A stretch of DNA of 64,000 nucleotides, from the NCBI GenBank assembly GCA_010909165.1, contig VJWM01000011.1, forward strand, positions 1,426,001-1,490,000, written 5' to 3'. Below, one piece after another: positions 33,267 through 42,819 of this stretch; position 1 is the stretch's first letter; each line of letters begins with the position of its first letter. The notes beneath the pieces were generated by a model. That model saw only the letters and a list, made by a program, of their open reading frames with translations, was not told where the DNA came from and made no database searches. The position numbers were made by a program, and so were the translations under genes. The stretch is from Anthoceros angustus. Taxonomy: Eukaryota > Streptophyta > Anthocerotopsida > Anthocerotales > Anthocerotaceae.

Positions 33267-35334
33267 ATGGGGGAGCGGGAGAATACACAGTCTCAAATTG
33301 CAGCACTGCATTCGTTGCTGGAGGATGCCGGGGCTGTGCAAAGGAGGTTCCTGGAAGGCTTGTTGCATCAGCACACGGGATGCGAGTACCTGAACAGGCT
33401 TGGTGTGGACGGCAGCACTGACGTGACTGTGTTCAAACAACGGGTGCCCATCATCGAGTACGATGCAGTGGAGAAGGATATTCAGAGGCTCCTGCGAGGG
33501 GACACTTCCAACATCCTTTGCTGCGAAAAGACCACCGAGTTCTTTGTCAGGTGCAACCTCTGCCAATGCCAAATGCAAAAACTGAGAATGCCTCCAGACT
33601 GGAGTCTAGAGCAGTATTTGCTGCGAGGCTTACCAAACTTGCTGTGGATGAATCCTGTCCATGTATGTGCAGCTCAGGGACGTCCTCTGGCAAGAGCAAG
33701 TACTTCCCGACTACGGAGTCCGCGACCCGGATCACCTTCAGGGTGTTGTACTACATGACCCTTGCTTTTAAGATGTAAGCGCACCTGAGAGCCTCGAACC
33801 TTTGTGTGTGTGCTTCCATCTGCTCAGAATTTGCTGGGTTTCACTCCGCTGTTGCAATGTTCACCGTGAACGACATCCAGGAGCCGTTTCGGGGAGGGAG
33901 CGCGTGCTGGTCTCCGCCTGCCACTGATGTTCGTTACAAAGCAAACCACGAGTCCAGGTGGCCTGCCTGTGGGGACTTCTGTCACATCCACCCTCAAGAA
34001 TCCTTTGTTCAGGCAAAGGCGACGAGATGCTTCTCCAGAGTTCTCCAGCCCAGATGAAGTCATCTTCTGTGAAGACTACAAGCAAGCCACGTATTGTCAT
34101 TTGCTCTGCGGCTTGCTTCGCTCCTCGGAGGTGAAGGGAATCTCGTCAGGTTTTGCCTCAGCTTTTGTCAGTACCATAGACCTGTTTAAGCGTTACTGGG
34201 AGGAAATCTGCAACGACATAGAACGAGGTGAGCTCAGCAGCAGAATCACAGATGAACCCACTCGAGTAGCCGTTTCCAAGCTCCTGGTCAAGCCCGACCC
34301 AGACCTTGCAAACTCTATCAGAGCGGAATGTTCTAAGGACTGGGCTGGAATTTTACCTCGCCTCTGGCCCAATGTTCGGTACTTGAGTGCTACCACAACG
34401 GGCTCCATGGCCCAGTACGTGGACTACCTCAACTTACTCACTGGAGGCCAGATCCACCTCATTTCTCCTGGTTATGCTTCGTCTGAGGGCTACTTCGCAT
34501 TCAATGCGGAAGTGGACAGTCCACCTGCGGAGGTTGCTTTTGTGATGGTCCCCGATGCTGCCTTCTTCGAGTTCCTGTTGCCAAACCAAGAAGACAGTGA
34601 AGAACCCTTGGAAATCGTGGACCTCACAGCTGTGAAAGAAGGACAGGAGTACGAACTAGTGGTCACCACCTGTTCTGGTAAGAAGCACGCTGCCATATTG
34701 TTTGAGGCGATCACACGCCTCTTCCGCATGGCTATCTCACCAGATGATAATGATGGCAGGTCTGTGGCGCTACCGAATGGGAGACACCCTGCGGTGCGTA
34801 GGATTCTACCACAAGTCCCCCAAGTTCCAGTTTGTGGGTCGGAAGAACGTCATCCTGTCTGTGCACACAGACAAAACTGAAGAGAAGGAACTGCTAGAGG
34901 TTGTTAGTACAGCTGCCAAGTTGCACCTACCGCCGGATATGCGACTGCTGGAGTTTACCAGCTACGTTAACCTATCCACATTGCCAGGACACTACGTCAT
35001 ATTCTGGGCGGTCAGCAGTGATAAGACCTTGGGTGCATCAACCCTACAGGAATGCTGCCTCTACATGGAGGCTGCCCTGAGTGAGCCTTACAGGAGAGGA
35101 CGCAACCAGGGGGCCATTGCTCCACTGGAGCTGAAAATCGTGGAGCCCCAAAGCTTTCACCATATAGTACAGCTTGCTGTGAGCAGGGGCGCTTCTATAG
35201 GGCAGTACAAGACCCCGAGATACTTCAACGCTGGCAGTCCTGCTATCGATGTTCTGGAATCGGCAGTCGTAGAGAGCGCCTTGAGTCCTCGCCCACCTCC
35301 TCACAGCAATCTCAATCCGGCACCTCAAGGATAG
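33267..35334 (+). CDS. GH3: GH3 acyl-acid amido synthetase, copy 3
   Basis: Exons 33267-33550, 33673-33774, 33881-34677 and 34760-35334 give 585 residues in frame. Motif 1 SSGTSSGKSKYFPTT, motif 2 YASSEGYFAFN, motif 3 YRMGDTLRCVGFYHK. The start of exon 3 was set by the MSRFGEGARAGL stretch, which aligns with AFGEEAATGL in copy 1; the frame that precedes it (33806 onwards) is intron. C-terminal HYVIFWAVSS and the conserved YKTPRYF segment are present. Shares the 102-base exon 2 and intron phases with its neighbours. All three copies end in the same PPPH(S/P/H)xLNP tail. Confidence 0.9.
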
Positions 35335-36050
35335 CAAACTACTGTTCTGCGTATGCTGTCCTGATTTTTGCATGGTACCATAGGCAACCTTGCAACTTAA
35401 GTGTTCCTTGATGTTCATCTTGATCCTATTCCTTGCAAGAGAAGAAGACGAGAAAAACAGACGGATGTGCTACTAGATAGTACACACCCTCAAACACCAG
35501 CCTTGGTTGTGTACCTGCACGAGTGCGAGTACATCTTGCCAAAATGACAACTGCAGTGCAAAACGAGCAAGCAGCAATGCATTGCTATCGAAACTACAAC
35601 TGCAATGCAACACGAGCAATCAACAATTCATTGACCTCCATCCATGAGGATCTGTCTGAAGTCATTTCCCTTGCCTTCGGCCTGCCGAGCCATTTTCAGG
35701 AATGGGCACTTTTACATGGTAAAGCCAGGTAAACGTTTCGTAGTGCACCCACTTTCCCCAGATGCTGTTTTCCAGGGTTTACTCAAGGGAACATCATGTG
35801 ACCTTGAGACCTGCATCATCCAGGTGGATGTTCCCTTGAGTAAGGATGATACACCCAAAGGTTTTCTTTATAAAGCTTGTACAGATTGTCCGCACAAAAA
35901 AAACCGCTGTGAAACAGCTCCAACAATCACACTGCCCTCCTTCAGCCAGGAGGATTCAAGCCGAGAGTGATTCTCCATAGTCAGCTACTCTGGCATTGCT
36001 AAGCTGAAACCTGCTCGGCCCTTCACTCCAAGCTAACCTACAAATCTCTT
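35335..36050. other. Intergenic with a 17-bp inverted repeat
   Basis: Two overlapping frames (35523-35732 and 35644-35970) show no known domain. ttactcaagggaacatc at 35779-35795 is the exact reverse complement of 35827-35843, with a 31-base loop. It could fold as an RNA hairpin or be a small foldback remnant. Confidence 0.5.
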
Positions 36051-36382
36051 TCATTTCTTGCCAGCATCAATCGTGGGAGTAGCACGAACCACTGTAATCC
36101 ACAAGCAACCAAAAACGGCTCAACACAGATCCCAAACCTACCATCCAAAACCTACACCGTCGGAATCAGCAAAAGGGGAAGAGAACATGAGCACGCACCG
36201 GGCTTCTGTGGAACTCCGTCTTGCCATTTGACGAACTTGTAGTGAACTTGCTCCCGGGTGGCAACCTGCGTCTTGAAAGGCTCCTTCAAGCACTTGCGCA
36301 CCATGGCTGCACATGTGTTGGCGTAGGCCACGTAGGTCATTCCGGCTGCTCGCCAAAACGGCTGTGCTCCCGAGGCAGACAT
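36051..36382 (-). CDS. Mitochondrial ATP synthase subunit epsilon, two exons
   Basis: Exon 1 is 36382-36199 ([20 protein letters not shown], then [26 protein letters not shown]). A GTGCGT donor leads to an acceptor at 36092-36093, and exon 2 (36091-36051) adds [13 protein letters not shown] and a stop. The 74-residue product fits plant mitochondrial F1 epsilon (~70 residues), a central-stalk protein, unrelated to the chloroplast atpE product. [16 protein letters not shown] is the family signature. An in-frame ATG at 36406 would add eight residues, but family proteins start at the later Met. The gene converges on GH3 copy 3. Confidence 0.88.
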
Positions 36383-36659
36383 GCTTTCTTCACACCCGCG
36401 CTCCAAAGGTCAAAGCACAGATGCAGACGAAGTCGGCAGCAGATCAGCAGATCAGGGAAGACAAAGCTGCGAGGATGAAGGCGCGCGAAGCGCAGAGACG
36501 GGTTCAATTAACTCTGGTTAACCAGAGCAGCGTTCAGTGCCCCGACGTTGTCCCCCCTTTTAGAAATGCGGGGACATACAGCCGACGAGATGGGTCAAGG
36601 TGCCCGCTTCCCAGTTGAGCTCGCCGCCTAAAGCCTGAACCTGGGAGGCGAGGAGGCTC

Positions 36660-37745
36660 GAAGGGTGGGAGATGGGCGTCGTAACGGCTGGATCTGTGAG
36701 CGTTATGTGAGCAGGGGAAGCTTTCGGAGGCCGTTGGAGCCCTGGAATCTGTTGCGCAGACAGACTTTTGTTCCACAGGATTTGTGGGGGTGCGCGTGTG
36801 ATTGTTCGGCCTCGGGCTGGCCCAGACCACGGATGCCTTCAGGTTAAGTGGGAGCGATGGTCTCCTGGCTTATTAGCTTCACCTGGATGGTTAGCTGTTT
36901 GCCGGAGCTGAATTCCGTGAGCTGAGGCAACTTGTTTGTTGGTGAACGTGTATTCAAAATGCGGGGGAACTGGAAGATGCACGCAGGATCCCTGCAGGCT
37001 TTTTCATTTGGCGCTGCCTTGGAATCTGGCAGAAAAGTGCACAGTGATGTGGTGCAGAGTGGCATTCGTCCTGACTTGTTTGTTGCGGATTGCCTGGTGG
37101 ACATGTATATCTCGGTATCTGCCCTGATATCTGGGTATGCAAAATGTGGTGAGTTGAAAGATGCCCGCCAGGTGTTTGACACCATGGCCACAAAGGATGT
37201 GGTGACATGGAATGCCCTGATGGCTTGGTATGCAAATGTGGTGAACTGAACGATGCACGCCTGGTTTTTGACCGCATGGCTACATAGGATGTGGTGACAT
37301 GGAATGCCCTGATTGCTTGGTATGCATATGTAGCAAGGAGTCGGCCAACAGGTTATTTTTCTGTGTCGACAATTAACTGGAGCAAGAAGGCCTCGTTTTG
37401 ACCAACCATGCTATTTCTGCTTCCCTTCTGAAGGCCTGTGCAAGCACGGGTGCCTTACAGAAGGACAGGCAGCAGCACTCACAGATTGTGGAAAGAGGAC
37501 TGCTGGATAACGTTCTGGTTGGAAACTGCCTAGTGGACATGTATGCCAAATGTGGTGAACTGTAAGGTGCACGCCAGGTTTTTTGACAGCATGGCCACAA
37601 AGGATGTGGTGACATGGACGGTGCTGATTGCTGGGTATGCAGAATGTGGTGAACTGAAAGATGCAGGCTAGGTGTTTGACAGCATGAACATAAAGAATGT
37701 GGTGACATGGACTGCCCCCATTGCTGGGTATGCACAGCATGGACT
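36660..37745 (+). pseudogene. PPR gene relic
   Basis: 36710-36775 encodes GKLSEAVGALESVAQTD, the same leader as the relic at 2.05 kb. Scattered PPR motifs follow with stops and frame changes: ALESGRKVHSDVVQSG and RPDLFVADCLVDMY (37010-37110), GYAKCGELKDARQVFD (37130-37180), KDVVTWNALM (37195), SLLKACASTGALQKDRQ (37425-37470) and NCLVDMYAKCGEL (37525-37560). Together with the relic at 1.7 kb it shows the locus once held at least four PPR copies. Confidence 0.75.
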
Positions 37746-38688
37746 CAGCCTAGAGGCTCTTGTTCCGTATGGACAACTTGAGCAGGCCCTGGGAGTAGAG
37801 TGGCCAGTGACAGCGACAATGTCCCAGTGACAGCGATAATGTCTCAAGCAGGACAAGCAATAGCAATAGCCATGTGTAAGCCAGGTCGCACCGGGACAGG
37901 GCCATGTAATAGCAGGACAAGGACTGTGTTTGACAAGGACAAGGAACAAAACAAAACAAAACACTAAAACAGTGTTTGACATGTGCACAGAAGAGCATTA
38001 CAGTAAATCCTGGAAAGCCAAGCGAATGCTGGAGACCCGGAGGGTGTGTTGATAGGCAGTACATGGTACTGCGTTGCTGTGACACGTGACATATGTGCAC
38101 AAGTGCCCTCCTCCTACTGGAGTCAGTTTTGGCAGTTTGGATGATCCTGGACAGTGAAGATTGCTGGGTATGCAGAATGTGGTGAACTGAAAGATGCAGG
38201 CTAGGTGTTTGACAGCATGAACATAAAGAATGTGGTGACATGGACTGCCCCCATTGCTGGGTATGCACAGCATGGACTCAGCCTAGAGGCTCTTGTTCCG
38301 TATGGACAACTTGAGCAGGCCCTGGGAGTAGAGTGGCCAGTGACAGCGACAATGTCCCAGTGACAGCGATAATGTCTCAAGCAGGACAATAGCAATAGCC
38401 ATGTGTAAGCCAGGTCGCACCGGGACAGGGCCATGTAATAGCAGGACAAGGACTGTGTTTGACAAGGACAAGGAACAAAACAAAACAAAACACTAAAACA
38501 GTGTTTGACATGTGCACAGAAGAGCATTACAGTAAATCCTGGAAAGCCAAGCGAATGCTGGAGACCCGGAGGGTGTGTTGATAGGCAGTACATGGTACTG
38601 CGTTGCTGTGACACGTGACATATGTGCACAAGTGCCCTCCTCCTACTGGAGTCAGTTTTGGCAGTTTGGATGATCCTGGACAGTGAAG
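37627..38688. repeat. ~530-bp tandem duplication, near identical
   Basis: Copy A is 37627-38159, copy B 38160-38688. The only difference I see is four extra bases in A (acaagcaatagc against acaatagc near 38390). The unit joins PPR relic sequence (TWTAPIAGYAQHG) to the last codons of the lipocalin gene, so copy A holds a second, detached lipocalin tail at ~38121-38159. A gtgacagcgacaatgtccca motif repeats inside each unit. Confidence 0.9.
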
Positions 38689-40123
38689 AGGAAAGGATTA
38701 TCGCAGCTAAAGCTGAATCCGAATTCCTCTGCCTTCGCTAACAGGGAGTTGGTCACATCTGGGGACAATGTCGGGGTTCTGGACAGGATGAAGAGGCCGG
38801 TGTCTACCTCCCCTTCGGACAACTGGGTGCACGAGAAGACGACGGCAGCCTGGTAGCCCTGGCTTGCCTTCCCGGTGATGGCCACAACCCAGTATGGTCC
38901 TGACGTGAGCGGCTGTCCAGGGATGGGTAAAAAGACGTTGAGCTTGGCGGGATCCGCGACACTCTGCTCTGCAAATCCAGTGAGGGCGAAGCGCTGCGAC
39001 GGGCTGGAATTGTCCGCTGCCACCAGTTCTTCGGCAACATCCAGGAGCTTTTGGCTCCCCAAAGCGATCTCCACGTCCTGCAAAGTGATGGCCTCTTCTT
39101 GAGCCCAGATCTGGGTACCGGCGAGGGTTAGCAAGAAGGCTGCTTCCGCGTTGCTCGGAGATCCAGCCAGCAGCTTGTTGGCGACCTGCGGCACCCCAAG
39201 TCATGTGAGAAGAGCACTCACTACAGCTGAAACACAGTTGGAGAACAGGAGCTGCGGCGTACCGAGATAATCTGCTTTCGGGCATGTGAGATTTTCTCCA
39301 CAGTCTTCAGAGTTCTTATCACTCCAGTTTCCAAACCCTTGGCAATGTCGGAGAACTCCTTCAAGCTCCCGGCCTTGCTCCCGATTGCCTGGCTCAGCGC
39401 CCCGGCCTGGATGGTAGCTGCCTTCACCTTCTCCGACAGGGGACTGACCAGGTCTTGCAAGGACGCCAGCGCCGCGGAAATGTTGGCAACCGCGGAAGCA
39501 AGAGTCTGGGCGTCCTGGCCGACGAGGCCAGATCTCACCTTTTTCACCTGCGCAACGGCCTGGGAGATGGGCCCGACTGGACCAACCGCGGAGCACAGTG
39601 CGCGGGCTGCAGAACAGATCTCCTGCAGGCTGGCCTGGATCAACGCCACTCCCTGAGAAGCTATCGGGCCCAACACCTGCAAGAGATCACCCACTCCAAG
39701 TCGTCAATCGACATGCTTGCAACTGAACCGAAACAAGGTCTCGCACCTCAAGGTCTCACACGAGGAACCCAATACGTCTTGAATTCGCCAATGTCGTACC
39801 TGAAAGCCCGAATTGACGACGGTGACATTAGCGCCCTGGGTGGGCGTGGGGGCCTCGGCCAGGGTGTAGTTGGCGAAGATGCAGACCAAGCCGGTCTCGG
39901 TGCCCAGCTTGAACCTGGCCGTGCTGCCGATCTCGTACCACTTCCCGACGTACGCAGAGAGATCGAAGCCCCGCACGGTCGGGGGATTCGGGCACGTAGT
40001 GGCCGTGAATGAGGCCGAGCAGTTGGAGGCCGCATAGCCTTCCCCAGGTGCGGCCAGCAGCGCCAGGAATGCAAGGACAGGCAGCCAAGCGGCCAGTGTT
40101 CTCGCCATTGTTCTGGGCTGCAA
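38652..40123 (-). CDS. Secreted lipocalin-like protein with a helical insertion, 3 exons
   Basis: Exon 1 40123-39800 (or ATG at 40108), exon 2 39676-39263, exon 3 39185-38652; 418-423 residues, all phase 0. A signal peptide (LAAWLPVLAFLALLAAP) precedes GFDLSAYVGKWYEIGSTARF, which contains the lipocalin GxWYEI motif, and the next strand FANYTLAEAPTP. The barrel then breaks off. All of exon 2 and the first ~65 residues of exon 3 are Ala/Leu/Ser-rich helix (AQVKKVRSGLVGQDAQTLAS; AAFLLTLAGTQIWAQEEAIT). The barrel resumes with RFALTGFAEQSVADPAKLNV, GPYWVVAITG and GLFILSRTPTLSPDVTNSLL, as in apolipoprotein D-type lipocalins. Normal lipocalins are ~180 residues, so ~200 are inserted. Likely extracellular or luminal binding of a small hydrophobic ligand. 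Confidence 0.75.
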
Positions 40124-40169
40124 CGTTTAGATTACAGAGTCATGTGGCCGGCCCGGCAGCAGCAGCTCG

Positions 40170-40175
40170 TTTATA
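40170..40175 (-). promoter_or_regulatory. TATA box of the lipocalin gene
   Basis: TATAAA on the minus strand (within GTATAAAC) lies 47-52 bp upstream of the first possible ATG at 40123 and ~65 bp upstream of the ATG at 40108. The spacing suits a core promoter with a short leader. Confidence 0.45.
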
Positions 40176-40663
40176 CGCGAACGAGAACGCCATCGTGGGA
40201 ACGGGGATTCGCACCACATACATGAGCGAGAAGGTGCTTCGACGGTTCCTTTCCGCTTTCCTTCAGGCTGCTGCCATTCGTTGAGCGCGTCTGGAGACGT
40301 TGCGAGCAAGGACAGGTGATGGAAGCTTGGGACTCGGGAATCGGGAGGCCCACAATTGTAATGTGAACAGGGATAAATCACAGCCGTTGGCCGGCGAATT
40401 TCTGGAAGATGCGGAGGTACGTTTTTTTTGTTGTTGAGGGTTGAGGTATTATGGCATACCAAAGAGGACAGTGCGGACGGGGCAATTTTTTTCGCTCGAT
40501 ACCCGTACAACATACCGAAGAGGACAGAGCGGACGGGGCACTTCGAGAAACTTTTTCTTTGTACCACACGGCTTTTTTTATGTCCGGTTTGCTAACCCGA
40601 CCGAAATGAGGTAGCCAAAGGGATCACCAAAGCGGCCACTTCACGAGCACTGGTATACTCAAA

Positions 40664-41690
40664 CGGAACTCCCTCGTTTTTCCGCAGTGTGGTTTCCTCG
40701 TGCGCGTGTGCGCGTGCAACGAGGAAACGTTGTGTTCCAGTTTAGGCGTACGCCACGTGGCTGTGGCAAGCCACCGCGGTCGTTTTATGGTGGCCATTGC
40801 GTACGCCACGTGGCTTAGGCAAGCCACCGCGGCCGTTTTATGGTGGCCATTTTCAGGGTTCGTCTTGGAGCAGGGTGGGAGCAGGGTTTAGGGCAGGGGC
40901 GAGGAATGCAGGTTTGGGCGGGGCAGCTAGGGGCGAGGCACGCACGCTGGGAAGGGCGACCAGGGGCAAGCGTCGAGGTGAGTCAAACCACAATGGCTCT
41001 TTGTTTTCAAGTTGCAAGGATTGAAATATTTTCAAGCAACATACACGTTTGGAAGAGAAAGAGTGTATGTCACCTTTGGTGCTTGGCCGCTCTTGGTTAG
41101 GGCGCCTTTGGGGCTTGGCCCCTCTTGGTTAGGGCGCCAAAGCGGACATTGTACGGGTTTCACATGAAAAAAAATGCCCCATCCCCTCTATCCTCTTTGG
41201 TATGCCATAACAATGCGTAGGCATCTTAAAGAATATACCATTGATTCCTGTACGGAGGTGCACCCTCACAACACATGCTGAAATGTTTGCTTTGGCGCCC
41301 TAACCAAGAGCGGCCAAGCACCAAAGGGGACACACTCTTTCTCTTCCAAACGTGTGTGTGCTTGAAAATGTTTCAATCCTTGCAATTGGAAAACAAAGAG
41401 CCACTGTGGTTTGACAGACCTCGACGCCTGCCTGCCTTGCCCCTGGTCACCCCACCCAGCGTGCATGCCTCGCCCCTAGCTGCCCTGCCCAGCCTGCGTT
41501 CCTCGCCCTTGCCCTAAACCCTGCTCCCACCATGCTACAAGATGAACCCTAAAAACAGCCACCACAAAACAGCCTCGGTGGCTTGCCACAGGCACGTGGC
41601 GTACGCCTAAACTGGAACACAACGTCTGAAAAAAAATTTCCTTGTTGCGCGCATGAAGAAACCACACTGCGTAGAAAAAAGGCGGTTCCG
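40664..41690. mobile_element. Foldback element with ~410-490-bp inverted arms
   Basis: Left arm about 40664-41150, right arm about 41281-41690, inverted. Matching landmarks: aaacggaac/gttccgttt at the ends; the gcagtgtggttt segment; gttccagtttaggcgtacgc (40734) against gcgtacgcctaaactggaac (41603); and ttggttagggcgcc against ggcgccctaaccaa near the centre. The left arm carries a short extra tandem copy of the ttggttagggcgcc part. A smaller inverted match (tatggcataccaaagagga at ~40451 against its complement at ~41193) overlaps this. No transposase. A transcript would form a long hairpin. Confidence 0.8.
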
Positions 41691-41995
41691 TTTGTGGGTA
41701 CACAACTAGGGTGTGAACCCTAACTATGTTCCGTTTGTGTGTACACAACTAGGTGTGAACCCTAACTATGTTCCGTTTGTGTGTACACAACTAGGTGTGA
41801 ACCCTAACTATGTTCCGTTTGTGTGTACACAACTAGGTGTGAACCCTAATTATGTTCCGTTTGTGTGTACACAACTAGGTGTGAACCGTAACTATGTTCC
41901 ATTTGTGTGTACACAACTAGGTGTGAACCCTAACTATGTTCGGTTTGTGTGTACACAACTAGGTGTGAACCCTAACTATGTTCCGTTTGTGCGGA
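41688..41995. repeat. 42-bp minisatellite, seven units
   Basis: The unit, beginning ccgtttgtgtgtacacaact and continuing aggtgtgaaccctaactatgtt, repeats about seven times with few changes. As 42 is divisible by three, the frame stays open and gives a repeating LGVNPNYVPFVCTQ, which I treat as an artefact. The first unit is continuous with the end of the foldback element (gttccgtttgtg), so the array probably grew from its terminus. Each unit also has one telomere-like aaccctaac. Confidence 0.9.
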
Positions 41996-42099
41996 TCACA
42001 ATTAGGGTTCACACCCTATGGTCAACCATCATGTCTTATAGAAAAGGCATTCCCTTAAATATAAAAAGAACATTCATTTCATATGTGATCAATTAAGTA

Positions 42100-42819
42100 A
42101 TTTAATATAACATTTCTTTGAATTAGTCTCTTTGATCATGAAAGTTTACTTCATGGTATCATAGCTTGGTAATATATAATAACTTTCTCTTTTAAAAATG
42201 AGTCTTTTTAGAAGAAAAAATTATTTTTTAATTAGATACCAAAATGAATCAATTTTATTTTGAAAATATTTTAAAGGCTGTTCTGAAATTATAGCCTTCC
42301 AAAAGAAATCAAAATTTTCTTAATTTTTATTTTAGAAATAGGCATGATATTATTTTGAATAATAATAAGAAAAAGAAATATAATAATTTAAATTATATTC
42401 AAGAATTAGATAATGAATATCATCTTGACTCTCTAGAAAGAAAGATAGATTCTATCCAATCTAGAATTAATATCTTTATAGAGCATATGGATTTATTCAA
42501 TTATCATATTAGAAATTTAATTTCTGATTTTAATCTAGCAATTAAATCTAACAAAATTGATACCAAGACTCAATCTTAAAGTTCTCATTAAAGTTTTTTT
42601 TTAGGAAGTTGTTTCTTTCTCACTAAACACTTTCTTCATTTAAAAGTTCTCTTCTAATTAGAATTTTAAATCTTCCTTTATTACTAAGGTAACTATTTTT
42701 CATAAACAGACAATTCAACTTGGTTAAGATTAGTTTAGTTAAGATCAGTTAAGATAAGTTAAAATTAATTTTATTTTCTAAGATAGCCTATTTATTTATA
42801 CAAAAAAAAAAGAAAAAAA
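42100..42819. other. AT-rich stretch before copia fragment
   Basis: Strongly AT-rich. A frame at 42355-42579 (Asn/Lys-rich) has no known domain. It probably represents the LTR or leader of the copia element that follows, but no terminal repeat pair could be matched. Confidence 0.4.

Noticed and set aside
33806-34057. Frame across the start of GH3 copy 3 exon 3
   Set aside because: Out of phase with the GH3 protein; the acceptor at 33879-33880 and the FGEGARAGL alignment fix another frame.
27648-35334. Auxin-response elements upstream of the GH3 genes
   Set aside because: I did not find convincing paired TGTCTC/TGTCGG-type sites near the start codons, so none is annotated.
41713-42096. Frame encoding repeated LGVNPNYVPFVCTQ
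   Set aside because: The 42-bp minisatellite unit is a multiple of three; no start context or domain supports a protein.
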